Of a stretch of DNA of 64,000 nucleotides, positions 10,201 to 21,682 are shown one piece after another. How positions within the stretch are numbered: position 1 is the stretch's first letter; every line of letters starts with the position of its first letter. Origin of the DNA: Symsagittifera roscoffensis (Eukaryota; Xenacoelomorpha; Acoela; Convolutidae); the NCBI RefSeq assembly GCF_963678635.1, contig NC_087066.1, positions 49,719,581-49,783,580 on the forward strand, written 5' to 3'. A program made the position numbers and the translations under genes. The notes under the pieces are model-generated. The model worked only from the letters and a program-made list of their open reading frames with translations, was not told the origin of the DNA and searched no databases.

Positions 10201-10756
10201 AGTCAGATTCTACTATGAGAGATTTTCTAGAGAGAGACTTTTCTACAACGACAATTTTGCGTTTCAGTTTTACTGCTTGATGTAAAACAGCAGACTTTGA
10301 TGAACTCCTAAAAAAACCTGAAGTGTCATATGGATTCTTTAAATAGTTACAAATAGGTAACATCTTTATTCGGGATTCTAAGTTTAAACTTTTTGAGTTT
10401 TCTCTGATGAGTTGTACTTTTCGCGCCAAACATTAGCTTTTTCCTTTTCACGATGCGTCTATTTCAAAAAACTGTAAAGTACTTTGAACATCGTATTATA
10501 ATGGAATACAGAGAAATTAAACAACAACAACAACAATAAAAAGTTCCGTGTTGCAGCATTATCATGGCCAATCTTGAATACTTCGCGTCTTATAGATGCA
10601 CATGCAACACTGATTTCTGTATTTCAGGTCCTGTGAAACAAAGAAATTTTTAGCATATGGTCAAAAAATTTTCAAAATTAAGTAGCCAAATCAAAATTCA
10701 AAATATTTAGTTAGTGTTTCAATTTTGAAGAATGTTACAGAACCTTTATGCTAGCA

Positions 10757-10965
10757 TTAGCGTGCCGAAACAGGGGAGGGGCGACAGCTCTCCCCCTCAA
10801 TTCTGGTTGCCAAATTTTTCCAAAGGGCCCCCCTTTGGTATAACTTTTCTACAACCAGTTTTTGGCCGACCAACCTCAAAAACTTCATAAAGGCGCCTTT
10901 GATGCCAAAATAACTAACTTCAAGGAGGGGGCAAAAAACGCTGGTTTCTCGCCGAAGCCCATAAC
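10757..10965 (-). repeat. Family C repeat, partial (copy 2)
   Basis: Contains the family blocks AAAGGGCCCCCCTTTGG, TTTTTGGCCGACC and AAAGGCGCCTTTGATGCC in the orientation of the copy at 46680-47080. Terminal repeats are not clear. Confidence 0.55.
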
Positions 10966-11239
10966 TTTTCAATAGCGGACCAACTCAGCTTGAAATAGCC
11001 AAGATTTTAATTTCACTTAGATATGACTGCTTATATGAGTTTATATCAGAGGTAGTGGATCAGCTTATACCTGCTTCATTGTGTATGCCAAGACCATGAA
11101 GCTGCACATCTTTTACCTGAGAAGAAAAATCTTGCAATTGTCAATATAACTTCATTAGATTTTTGGTTTGTACCTGCTAGTATTACAATACAGACCTATA
11201 AAACGTTGTATGGCAATAGTCGCAGTTTTTTTACTCGTT

Positions 11240-11480
11240 CAGTTTGTGCAATGGGCCCCGATTCGGTCTCAATCTGCCTAAACCAGAGTCAAGCGGCTCA
11301 TCCAACTGCTGCTATTTAATGTGAATCAGTTTTACAAGTAAAAATTTTGATTTGAAATTACATAAAAAACAAAAAGGATAAATCCCGCATAGGTTAAAAC
11401 ATTTGAAACAAATTTTGTTGGTTTAAATCAGTGTTTTGGAGATAATTAATTTCAAATTCATTGACTGCCGCGCGCAAGCA
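11240..11480 (-). repeat. Partial second copy of BEL/Pao segment
   Basis: This stretch repeats 14265-14510 in the same orientation (shared blocks include TTTGTGCAATG, AACCAGA, GATAAATCCCGCA and ACATTTGAAACAA). In the right-hand copy part of this segment encodes the start of the RT region. Here the frame is broken by stops. It follows the 3' end of the BEL remnant, so the two lie head-to-tail. Confidence 0.75.
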
Positions 11481-11817
11481 ACATTGCCGCCCACATTGAA
11501 TGAACCAAATTCAATCAACACTGACTGGGAGCTTCCTTAGTTTGATGCAAGGTCGGACATAACAGCTCTTGTGGTTTGACTTCGCTGATCGGCATGGGTT
11601 GATTTTTCCAATGTAGAGTCCACAATCGAGCTAGGGGTCCTTGTAAAAAATTTGGTTTTCGTTCATCAGGAGCGCAACATCCCCCATTTCAAAAATTTGT
11701 TGCTTTGAAGTCCACTTCATCCGAGGCTACAGAGATGACGAATACTCCTTGCATCCTTGCTTCCATAAAATTCCAATGAGTTTCAGCATGAGTGCCCACC
11801 GTTTGGCTGGAAGTGTT

Positions 11818-12177
11818 TCAAAGGGTTGACGTGTACTTGTCGTCAGTTGGTGCACTGGTTTTGGCAGGTACTCCATCTCTTTTACTGTCACCCTCATATC
11901 TGGTGATAGCCTCCGCAGGTCCGAAATATTGGAAAAACTGAAGGAGTGGTCGTGGTTTCAGGATTGCTTTATTGTCGCATAGTAGAGTAGAAAGTACCTC
12001 GTACGTCAAAACATTGTTCCCCTTGACTCTTCTCAGATGTGAATTTGCAAGCTTCACTCCTGATTCTCGAAGTCCACCAAAGTAAGGAGCTCCTGGGGAA
12101 ATCATGGTCCAACTGATTCTAATCTCATCTGCAGCATTCGGCATGGCTTCTCTTCCGAAATCATTGGTTGGGTTCAA
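11818..12177 (-). pseudogene. BEL/Pao integrase core, C-terminal part
   Basis: A 119-codon frame contains IRISWTMISPGAPYFGG, then LRESGVKLANSHLRRVKG, then LTYEVLSTLL and AILKPRPL. This matches the end of the BEL/Pao integrase core, where the segment around Leu-Arg-Glu carries the catalytic Glu and the RPL motif follows. In intact relatives it joins element DNA to the host genome. Stops upstream separate it from the rest of the integrase. Confidence 0.8.
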
Positions 12178-12261
12178 TTAAAAATGCCTTGACTCGTTTT
12201 TAGGTCCAACAAAGTTCAGTCAATGGTCTCGTTGGAGCACCACGTCTGGCACAAAATCGTC

Positions 12262-12522
12262 TCAAAACCCGGTGGTAGCTCCAATTGTATGGCCTTTGTT
12301 TTGAACCAAACAAAAAGAGCCAAGCTTGATTTCCACAGTTTTTCGCAATTGTGTGTCACGAAAGGACCAGCAAAAAACCACACCAGTAATAGTGAAAGGA
12401 GGTGAAGGCGTTATTCTTTCATTGGGTAGGTCTCCCATCAATTGTGGATTGGCTCGTCCGTTGAGTTGTTGGCACTTCACGCAGTTCCGTGGGAGGTGAC
12501 CAATTGCTGCTTGAGCGTCCAC
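12262..12522 (-). pseudogene. BEL/Pao integrase zinc-binding and first core part
   Basis: The minus frame reads LPRNCVKCQQLNG, with the Cys-X2-Cys half of the HHCC zinc site, then MGDLPNERITPSPPF and an ITGVVF motif. The first catalytic Asp is expected in the last motif (family G-V-D) but is Val here. The order and wording are typical of BEL/Pao integrase. A frame change follows. Confidence 0.75.
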
Positions 12523-13048
12523 AATCTAGAAGTTTCGCTGAAATTCAGCAAGCATCGTATTTTCGGGAGCATGCAAACACCTCAGATGAATGTCCTGTTA
12601 GATGAGTTTGGCCAGTCAGCTTTTCTTGAGTATCACGATTTGATTGCGCTGATCCTCTGTGAGGTCTTTGTTCTGCGTCAGTCTACTGCCCGACTTGATG
12701 ACTCCGTCATCAACAAAGGGGTTTAGTCGCAGAAGATGGCTCATCTTTGCAACTGAATTGCCGGCGTTCAATGCCCTTAGTTCATAATAGCATCAGAATG
12801 GCGTTGCGTCTATTTGTCAATGAAGTTGGATTATCCTAACTGCCATCTTCTGAGTGCTTCTACTATGAATGTGCAAAAAAGGCAGGATAGCAGAGAACAC
12901 GAATGCATTTCTGTAGACTGCTGAACCTTTCAAGATCGATTGACGCGTCCAAAGATGGTTTGACCAATTGCGACCTATTGACAACTGTAATTTTCTTTTT
13001 TTTTCAGCACCAACGTTTGTTAGCTTTGGTTGGTCTGAAACCCGAAAT

Positions 13049-13333
13049 TCAGAAAGCCAGCTCGGTCAGTGCCACGAGTTTTTTAGCGTCATTGCATCGG
13101 GTCTGCGAGTTGCGGCATCTGCTGGGTTTTTTCTCACTTCGTTCATAACGCCAGTTGACTGGTTTCAAAACTTTCAGTGTTTCAAGCACTCGATTGCAAA
13201 CAAAGGTGTTCCAGACATTTGGGTCTCGTTGATCAAGCAAAGTACAATCGTGGCATCTGTTCATCCGAAAACTTTCTTCGGATTCCATCCTATCTTTTGA
13301 AGTGCTCTCCTCGTATGGTGCAGCAGCTTGCAT
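13049..13333 (-). pseudogene. BEL/Pao RNase H / linker region
   Basis: The frame contains WNTFVCNRVLETL followed by a WRYE motif, which resembles the BEL/Pao region between RNase H and integrase (F-V-x-N-R-V, then W-R-Y-V). The rest is degraded. Between 13340 and 14040 pieces of RT and RNase H should lie, but I could not assign them to precise frames. Confidence 0.55.
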
Positions 13334-14047
13334 CCAAACACAGCTGCTCTCAATTCCAGTTTGAGGATCGTCAACGATTTCAAAGGTGTAATGCTGGATT
13401 TAGCCACAACAATTGTGGCGGTTTTCGTATTCGTCGTTCTGATGTAGATGAAACTGGTGTATGCTGTTTCTGATGCGTCACAAATAAATGCAGCTAAAAA
13501 CTGTCCTCAACCACATATATCTCGGTTTGTCAAATTTCTCCACATTGTGAACTTTAGTGCGCCACACTAAAGAAGTCTCCATCAAATCATTGGGCAGTTT
13601 GTCGTCTTCATGAGGATTGCATAATGAGTTTCAAAGGAAGAGTAGAGTTTGAGAGTAGAGATAGTTTTTTCAAGCTCTTATTTAGATCGTAGACTACTTT
13701 GAAGACAAAGACATCGCTTGTCGGAAGCCACTCAATTCCTAGTGCTTTCACAGAGTAAAGTTTTGCTGAGAATTCACGTTAGTTTTTGCGCAGTTCACTG
13801 GGCAAGAATTCCATGACTTCAGCAGAGCTGCTTAAAAATTTTCGCAGAGGAAACTGTCTCGTTGTCATATGACATCTAACGTCATTGATCAGCTTCTTTG
13901 CTTTAGGTATTTCATCTGCGCCAGTCAACCAGTCATCGACGTAGATGTCACAACTGACTGTTTCTTTGACACAAGAATGCGTGCCTGCTTCTATGAGTGA
14001 TCATACAGAGTGATAGCAATTGTTAGCAATCCAATATGTCACTCGTG

Positions 14048-14335
14048 TCATCTTGTAGGTTTTATCGGTTGGTAAGGCTCTTCTCGCCAGACAATTCGAT
14101 TGTAGTCCTCATCGTGCTTGATAAGAGCCACCTGACGATAAATGTTTGCAATGTCTCCGGTGACTCCAATGGGTTGACATCGGAACCTTAGCAGATGATC
14201 AAACAAATCGTCTTGAAGCTTGGGGGCAACCATCAGTGCGTCGTTCGAGTTGTCGTTAGAGTACTCGTTGAGTTTGTGCAATGAGCCCCAATCCGGGCTC
14301 AATCTGTTTAAACCAGAATCACGAGGCTCACTCAA
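14048..14335 (-). pseudogene. BEL/Pao reverse transcriptase, N-terminal part
   Basis: A 95-codon frame reads LNRLSPDWGSLHKLNEYSN, then APKLQDDLFDHLLRFR, then PIGVTGDIANIYRQVALI and RIVWREEP. The block GDIANIYRQV is the palm motif with the first catalytic Asp of BEL/Pao RT, and HLLRFR precedes it in the family. This is the clearest evidence for the superfamily. The frame ends at a stop before the second Asp-Asp motif. Confidence 0.85.
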
Positions 14336-14539
14336 CTGCTTCTATTTGACGTGGATCAATTTTACAAGCTGTTGTGAAAATTTTGATATAAAATTGCATT
14401 GCAATTAAAGGAGATAAATCCCGCAGAGATTAAATCAAACATTTGAAACAATCTTTGTTGAAACAAATCAGTTTTTTGGCGGTAGTTAAATTCCAATTCA
14501 TTTTTCATTCCATTATGTTGCTTGGTGCAAGCAACAAAT

Positions 14540-14750
14540 GCTTTTTTGTTCAAATTTTCCAAAAAATGCTCAAACGTTTTTGACTTGTTTTTTGAAAAAT
14601 TTGCCTGCGGCACAGAAAATTTTTGGCAAAATTAGGTCCTTACAGTGTTTTCGGAGAGCTCGCAAAATCAAATTGGCCGACCTAAAAAAAGGTCCACAAA
14701 ATTTTCAGAAAACCGCTCCCCCATAAAAAAATTTCTGAGCACGTCACTGT
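14540..14750 (-). repeat. Family C repeat, partial (copy 3)
   Basis: Shares the blocks TTGCCTGCGGCACAGAAAAT, AATTAGGTCCTT, GGCCGACCTAAAAAAAGGTC and CCGCTCCCCC with the copies at 46680 and 51640, in that orientation. It abuts the BEL remnant. From 14760 to 15200 nothing was identified. Confidence 0.6.
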
Positions 14751-15212
14751 ATGCTAGCTATACATGCTTTTAAGCTCACATTGGTGATCGAAAAAATTTT
14801 TTATTCGAGTGATCGAAATAAAGGTTTCAAGGAAAGTTTTTAATACCCTGATAAAAACTCGTTCTTATTTTATTTTATTTATTCTTATATTTCTTTTACC
14901 TGCGACTGATTTTGGTAAAATTTGAGGATATTACCTGATATTGTTATGTGGCTATAATTTTGGAATAGCTTATGTGCTTTTTAGAAAAAATATCTATATT
15001 GATGGAAACTTAAACACAAAAAATTTTCCACCTGGTGAATTATCTTGCTCTCAAAGAATTGAGGCAGGCTAATTGGCCATCTAAGTAATACTAACTTATA
15101 ACACTCAGTCAGTTTATATCAATAATAAACAAAGTTCAGCTTTTCAAATCTTATAGGTTATGAAAATGATGCGTAACAAAACCTATTTGAACCAATTAAC
15201 AGGCTGTGGTAA

Positions 15213-15251
15213 TATTCGGGGCTTTGATTTAATACGAGCAGTCTTGTTAGG
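15213..15251 (-). repeat. Family A terminal fragment
   Basis: Only the family's hairpin end is recognisable (GGGGCTTTGATTTAATACGAGCAGTCTTGTT-type, read here in two pieces). It faces the copy at 15425. Confidence 0.45.
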
Positions 15252-15424
15252 AGATTCAACTAAACTTTGTCAAAGAGATCTATAAAGCTGTCAGTAAACC
15301 TTTAAACAAAACAGGGAGGTTGATTTTTCGGACTCAATTGCTGTTTTTCGAAAAACTAAATACCATCATAACCTGCTCTCCTAACCGATCCTCATTAGAA
15401 CTGCTCATGTCGCAGCAAAACTCT

Positions 15425-15885
15425 AACAAGACTGCTTGTATCAGGGCGAAATCTTGAATTTTCAGACAGCCTTTTAAGTTCTATGGAGCAGTAAAAACAT
15501 CAAAAACTCAACTGTGATAAAATAAAATTAATTTTTTTTTGGTTTTAAAATTTGAGATTTTTTGTAAAAATCATCCCCAAACACGACACATTAAATACAA
15601 AGTGATAGATTTCGCTCCTAGAACCAAAAAGCTGTGTCAAATAAGTCTCCGCTTACGTGTTAATAGCGCGAAATATAACGCGCAATAATTGTCCCAAACT
15701 GACCAAAAATGGTAACAGGTGAAATATCGTCTAAATTTTAGCGCAAGACAACAATAAATACCTTTTGAATGATATGAAAAATTTTTGTCAAAAATGGCTA
15801 GTTGAAAAGTCGAAATATGTCTGAAGAGAAAAACCCTCCCGAGCACAATTATTCCGTTACTTTGGTTACAAAAGTCAGAACAATA
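15425..15885 (+). repeat. Family A repeat copy
   Basis: Starts AACAAGACTGCTTGTATCAG and ends GTCAGAACAATAA, with the shared interior blocks GTTAATAGCGCGAAATATA and GTCGAAATATGTCTGAAGA. Diverged but nearly full length. No coding capacity. Confidence 0.75.
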
Positions 15886-17207
15886 AACTAAACAATTTCA
15901 ACCTAGTTTGTTTTCCTCCCCATACAAAAAATAATATTAATGCTAAAAAATTTGTTTCATAAAATGAATTCAAATAGTCAATTGGCTAAGCGAAAGACAG
16001 TGTAGAATAAATTTAAATGCGAGATGTTTCGCCCCACATAAATATTTTGCGTTTAAGTTCTCATCATCACAGATAAGTGCTTAAAAAACTCAAAATGAGT
16101 TAGTTCAAAGTGAAAAATTGACAATTTTAAAAATTCAGACCTTTAAAACAAATGATTGCATGCACTTACTTTTCTACACTTGTATTTTAACCGTCGATAC
16201 TTTTAATGAGCTGTAAAATTGTTGGTTGAAAGTTTCATTTTGATTGTTATAAGTGGCTTGAGTACTGAATAAACGAAAACTGCCATATAACAAAGTTTGG
16301 AAGAAAGTTTTTTGCCAGCTCAGTTTTTTGCCACGTGGTGCCCATGGTTTCTAAATTCTTACTGATTTTTTATAAGGAAGTCAAGGGTTTTTGGAGATGA
16401 AGTTGAATTGTCTATTAATCAGAATTTGACCAAATTTGATGATTATTTAGTCTATGCATGTTAAATTAGAATTTGAATTTGCTAATTTTACTAAAAACTG
16501 TTTGAAAAAAATTAAAGATAAACTTAATGAGAAAATCAAATCATAGATCATTTCAATTCATTTTGAGATTTCATAAGATGTTTGTTAACTTAATTTGTTT
16601 GTGATTGAAGTTTAAAGTATTGGATCTACTTGCAAACCTCCCCATTCAAGAAAGTGGGATATTGTTAAGTTGATTAAATAGGTCCAGTTTTTGAACAATC
16701 AGAATGCAGTAAAATTAGAACTCTTAATAGAAAGGTTTTTTAGTAGATAGCAAAGAGGGGATTAATGAGCAGATTCAAAAGGTTGATCAAAAGATTAGAA
16801 TGGGCTAAAAAATTTCCCAAGTTACACCACCAACTATATAAATTTCATCAACTTTTTTTATTCGACTTCTCGATATCAAGAGTATTTCAAGTGACAATGC
16901 CATTCCAACGCCAAGAATACCAGATATCAAAAAGTTGTTGATTTTCAGCAGACGAAACATTATTTGAAAATCAAATACTTTGAAATGATTTATGGAATCT
17001 TTCTTTTGGGCCATGAGCGCTGAAATGGATTGAACCTCAGCACTTATACCCTCAAAAATTACCAGGAGATTGAGCAGCACACATATCCATACACAGTTTC
17101 ATATACAGATTCTTCGAAACTTGGAACAATAAGTTCAAGTGGGCTAGCAAGAGTTATTCGGCAAAAGATCCCATATCAATAAATTTGAAAACAAATCATT
17201 CTAATTT
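15886..17207. other. No gene seen
   Basis: AT-rich with weak echoes of family A near 16020. A 91-codon minus frame at 16805-17080 has no known motif and no splice support. Confidence 0.4.
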
Positions 17208-17275
17208 AAACAAGACTTTTAGTTATTTTAGGCAGGTTATGGCAAAGCCCTGACCGTACCGACTCTACATTAAAG
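17208..17275 (+). repeat. Family A terminal fragment
   Basis: Carries AACAAGACTTTTAG, GGCAAAGCCCTGA and CCGACT in family order, so it is a short hairpin end. A (CA)n-rich tract lies just after, at 17346-17369. Confidence 0.45.
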
Positions 17276-17509
17276 CTAATTTAAAAAAAAAGTTAGTTCG
17301 ATGAAATTATTGACGGAAAGCTTGTTTTTTTCCTTCCACGCGACAAACACACACACAGAGACACACACATTACATTTTCAATTTTGTAAAATTTAACTTT
17401 GTCATAACGCAGTCAAAATTTGGATAATGACCAAAATATCTTCTGTGAAAAAGTTTGTTTTTGATAGTTTGATTTGAAACGTACCGATTTCAGCTATAAT
17501 GAAAAAACA

Positions 17510-18002
17510 AACAAGACTGCTCATATATCAGGGCAAAGCCCTGAATGTTCCGACTGTTCCTTAATTCATATCGAATAGCTTCTGGGAAATTAATATTGAA
17601 AACCTATAAATTTTGGACAACATCGAAGTGTGAATTTTTGAGTCGTACGAAATTAATACGACCGATTAGCTAGCCTCAATTCAAATTGGAACGGTTTTGT
17701 TGAGCGGGATAATTAGCCACGCATAAATAATTTGCGTTACGCTCTCAGCATTATGAATAAACTCTTTAAAACGCGCATAATTTAGTCCAGAACATGGCCA
17801 ATGTTGCAAATTTCAAACCCCAGAAGTTTACAAAAAATAATTGGAGGTAAAATAACTTTTTAAATTTGAACTCAGGAAGTCGATATCTTAGATGGGGTAT
17901 AAAAAATTATTGTTCAAAACTGCTATTTCGATCGGCGAAAATTGGCTGAAAAAAACCACACGGAGCATAAATATTCCGTTTTCTTCGAAAATCAGAACAA
18001 CA
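17510..18002 (+). repeat. Family A repeat copy
   Basis: Begins AACAAGACTGCTC with the hairpin CAGGGCAAAGCCCTG and ends near CGAAAATCAGAACAA. The interior is the most diverged of the long copies. A truncated further copy follows at 18066-18362. Confidence 0.7.
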
Positions 18003-18065
18003 AGCATGAAAACACATAATTATGCTATGTAAAGAACAACGGGAACTATTAAGCGTTTTGTAGCC

Positions 18066-18362
18066 TAAAAACTAGACCAAATGACTCGCCTCAGTTCAAT
18101 TTGGAATGATTTAGTCCGCCGTTTACGCGTAATATGTACGCAATATATTGCGCGTTAGTTATACCAAATTGGCTTAATGAGATTTCTTGAAAGCATCATA
18201 GTTTTACAAAAAAAAGATCACAGGTGATTTGTTTTCACTACTTAAGCTCCAAAACACAGTATCATTCAGATGGATGAAAACTTTTGTCAAAAAGGCTTAG
18301 CTAAAAGGCCATAAAACATTCCAAGCGTAAATTTTCAATGGTTTTCTTTGAAAGTCGAACAC
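18066..18362 (+). repeat. Family A repeat, 5'-truncated
   Basis: Retains the central TTTACGCGTAATATG / TTGCGCGTTAGTT blocks and the GAAAGTCGAACA end but lacks the hairpin end. Confidence 0.5.
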
Positions 18363-18486
18363 TAATCTTCCATGTGGGATATCAAAAATTTTGTCTGGAC
18401 TTTTTAAATTGTTTGACATGTTGTTGGGAAACGACGATAAACTTGACAACTCACAATTTGTAAGCCTAGTTATAGTTAAAAAAACC

Positions 18487-18870
18487 CTTTCAGGCGCGAA
18501 TCAAGGTTTTTCTTGAGGTTTTTTTCTATAAAATGTTCGAAAAATTTATCATTTTAGGTCAACCAATTTGATGTATTTAACTCTTTGAAAACATATAAAA
18601 ACCTATTCTGACAATGAGTTCTTCGCCGCAGGCGAACTTTTAATAACAAATGGGTGAAAGGATGACATTTCGTTTTTTCCCAGCCTTCAGAAAAACTTTC
18701 GAGCCGGCAAGTCAAAAATGGATGCACTAAAAATAGTTCCAAGTCGCGAAAACCCCTTTGGGTGGTCAGGGGGTCAAATTTCTGAGAGGGAGGGGCGGAT
18801 CGTCTTAAATTACTATTAGTAAACCCACCCCTACCCCCTCCTTCCTCTCCCCAAAAGCGCTACTGGATTG
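18487..18870 (+). repeat. Family C (hAT-type MITE) copy 4
   Basis: Starts with the terminal-repeat-like CAGGCGCGAATCAAGG and runs in the same direction as the copy at 9665. The far end shows CCCCTTTGGGTGGTCAGGGG and GGAGGGGCGGAT. From 18870 to 19812 I see no gene; an (AC)n tract lies at 19171-19193. Confidence 0.6.
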
Positions 18871-19812
18871 CAGATTCCATTTAGGTCCAGAATAACTGTT
18901 TCCGCTATCGAAGGACTAAAGGACGAAACAACCGGCGGCCAACAACTCAAAAGGTATTTATCAATATAAATACTTCATTCGGTTCGCCACACACTTTGCG
19001 TCACCAAAACAACTCGAAGCTACTCTCTATAGTCTTCTGCTTTCAAATAAACTTTACAAGCTCACTTCTACGGCCAAAAGAATTATACATTCTAAAATCA
19101 AACTTATAGCTCCCAGCTATTGTATTTTCGTAAATTCATTCAATGCCGTATGAAGGGGCTTGATTTTTGTACCACACACACACACACACACACGCGACGA
19201 TAATGGTACCAAGTAAGAGATATAAAAGTAGCCATGCCATTCTATCAATAATATGAATATTATTAAAATACAAACTATATATACGTTTGCTTTACCAACG
19301 AAAGCGATCGTGAATATAGAATTGACAACTTAAGTTGTTTATAAACAGCGGTATAGTTATTATTCATTCAGAAAGTAAAAGATTTGGGCGTGATCAAGTT
19401 CTTGAATGAGCTCAGTAGAATAAAGTATCTGGTGGTAAAGTGGTTTAATAATATTCCAAACCACTTGCCAATATGATACCAACTCACAACTAGCTAAAAT
19501 GGTATAGTTCTCTCTTTCATGCTGTCCAAACAGTCTGGCTGAAAGTGTTTTAGAAACGAAATCCGACGTCATTCATGGCTGCCGTCATCACAACGCCACA
19601 AAAATGTGTAACTTGATACTGCGAAACTTCTCGAGTAGACAGTATCCGCAGACATATTTTTCATCAGCGGGAAAATAAAAAAGCTTTCTGTTCAAAAAAT
19701 AGAACTTTCCGCTTCATAGTTATTCCAAGTCACTTCGCTCTCAGGAAAAAAAAACTTGTTTCCATGGCGAGCAAGGTTTCCATGGCATAACATAATACCT
19801 TCCTTGTGTTGT

Positions 19813-20239
19813 TATTGTTCCGAATTTCGATACGAATGTAACAGAATATTTGTGCTCGGGGTGGGTTTTTTTTTCTTCAGACAAATTTCGACTTTTTAAC
19901 TAGCCATTTTTGACGATTTTTAAATATCATTCGAAAACTATTGTTGTCCTGAGCTTAAATTTGAAGAGATATTTCACCTGTGGCCATTTTTTGTAAAGTT
20001 ATGGAGGTTTAAAGATTGCCATTTTGGCCAATTTGGGACAATTAACGGGCGATATATTTCGCGCTATTAACGCGTAAGCGGAGAATTAATCCGTCGTAGA
20101 AATCGTTCCAACTTGGTTGAAAGAAGCTTATTTGCCGTAATTGATTTGTTACAAGGAGCATTACTGTTATTACTGCTCCATAAATCTGAAAAGGCAGTCG
20201 GAACGTTCAGGGCTTCGCCCTGAAACCAGCAGTCTTGTT
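19813..20239 (-). repeat. Family A repeat copy
   Basis: Read on the minus strand it begins at the hairpin end (TCAGGGCTTCGCCCTGA with GCAGTCTTGTT outside) at 20239 and ends at ATTGTTCCGAATTTCG at 19814. Its hairpin end faces that of the next copy 261 bp away. Confidence 0.8.
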
Positions 20240-20500
20240 CGACTTTCGAAGAATGTAACAAAATACTTTTGCTAGGTGTGGATATTTTACAGCTCAAAAA
20301 CATCGGCTTTCAACAAACACTTTTTCTCGGCAGTTTTGAACTATCAGAAAGTTATCGCTGTCCTGAACTCTCAGCAAAATTGCTCGTGAATCATACCTCG
20401 TTAGGAACGGAAAAAGTTTTAGAAAACATAATTTATACTTATTTGGAAATAGTTTTCGAAATTTTTGAATTAATCTAAGCCGGCGATTACAAACAAAAAA

Positions 20501-21029
20501 AACAAGACTGCTCGTATCAGGGCAAAGCCCTGAATGTTCCGACTGCCTTTTAAGGTTTATGGAGCAGTAATAACGTTTACAAAATTAAATGAAATAAAAC
20601 AAAATGATAAATTTTTTTTTCTAAAATTTGAAATTTTTTAATAAAAAATCATCACCTCACACGCCATATAAAGTACAAAAGGATAGAATTCGCTCCTTAT
20701 AACAAATCAATTAGGGCAAATAAGCTTCTTTTAACAAATTGGGACGATTTCTAAGAGGGATTGATTCCCCGCTTACGCGTTAATAGCGCGAAATATATCG
20801 CGCGTTAATTGTCCCAAATTGGCCAAAATGGTAATCTTTAAACCCCCGTAACTTTACAAAAAATGGTCAAAGGCAAGATATCTTTTCAAGTTTGAGCTCA
20901 TGACAACAATACCTTTCGAATGATATAAAAAAATTCCGTCAAAAATGGCTAGTTAAAAAGTCGAAATTGGTCTGAAGAAAAAAAACCCACCCCGAACAAT
21001 TACTTTCGGATCGAAAGTCGGAACAATTA
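20501..21029 (+). repeat. Family A repeat, best complete copy
   Basis: A 529-bp unit. Left end AACAAGACTGCTCGTATCAG with the 6-bp hairpin CAGGGC-AAA-GCCCTG (20518-20532) then TGTTCCGACT. The right end has a second hairpin ACTTTCG-GAT-CGAAAGT followed by GTCGGAACAATTA, so the motif GTTCCGACT occurs inverted near both ends. The centre is built around the near-palindrome GCGCGAAATATATCGCGCG. The ends are not simple inverted repeats, and no protein is encoded. The layout resembles non-autonomous Helentron-type elements, but that is inference. Confidence 0.85.
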
Positions 21030-21114
21030 GCTCTCGTTTCAAAGTTTTGATAATTGTTTTCAAGTTAAATTTCTGTTGTATAACTTTTTGGAAGTAAGAA
21101 AAGCTCAAGGATCT

Positions 21115-21314
21115 NNNNNNNNNNNNNNNNNNNNNNNNNNNNNNNNNNNNNNNNNNNNNNNNNNNNNNNNNNNNNNNNNNNNNNNNNNNNNNNNNNNNNN
21201 NNNNNNNNNNNNNNNNNNNNNNNNNNNNNNNNNNNNNNNNNNNNNNNNNNNNNNNNNNNNNNNNNNNNNNNNNNNNNNNNNNNNNNNNNNNNNNNNNNNN
21301 NNNNNNNNNNNNNN
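21115..21314. other. Assembly gap (200 N)
   Basis: Exactly 200 undetermined bases between two oppositely oriented family A copies. A round number suggests a gap of unknown true length. Confidence 0.99.
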
Positions 21315-21682
21315 GTGATCATTTTTCGTAGAGTTATGAGGGTTTAAAGATTGCCATTTTGACCAATTTGGGACAATTAACGCGCGATATAATTCGCGCT
21401 ATTAACGCGTAAGCGGAGATTTAATCCGTCATATAAATCGTTCCAAATTGGTTGAACGAAGCTTATTTGCCATAATTGATTTGTTAAAAGGAACAAAATC
21501 TATCTTTTTATACTTTATATGGCGTGTGGGGTGATGATTTTTATAAAAAATCTCAAATTTTAGAAAAAAATATTTCAATTTATTTTATAACATTTAATTT
21601 TTTTACGTTATTACTGCTGCTCCATAAACCTTAAAGGCAGTCGGAACATTCAGGGTTTCGCCCTGATACGAGCAGTCTTGTT
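21315..21682 (-). repeat. Family A repeat, cut by the gap
   Basis: Inverted relative to 20501-21029; the hairpin end is at 21682 (CAGGGTTTCGCCCTGATACG then AGCAGTCTTGTT). Together with the copy at 20501 it forms a large interrupted palindrome around the gap. Confidence 0.85.

Larger units (their letters stand above)
11560..14340 (-). mobile_element. Decayed BEL/Pao LTR retrotransposon
   Basis: On the minus strand the pol domains occur in the order RT (14335-14048), an RNase H-like and linker region (13333-13049), integrase zinc-binding and first core part (12522-12262), and the integrase C-terminal core (12177-11818). The wording of the motifs is that of BEL/Pao, not gypsy. All pieces are in different frames with stops between, so the element is dead. 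LTRs, gag and protease were not found; 14340-14540 is non-coding sequence of the element that is repeated at 11240-11480. Confidence 0.8.

Noticed and set aside
20999-21029. Simple terminal inverted repeats for family A
   Set aside because: Left end AACAAGACTGC and the complement of the right end TAATTGTTCCGAC do not match; only an internal GTTCCGACT is shared.
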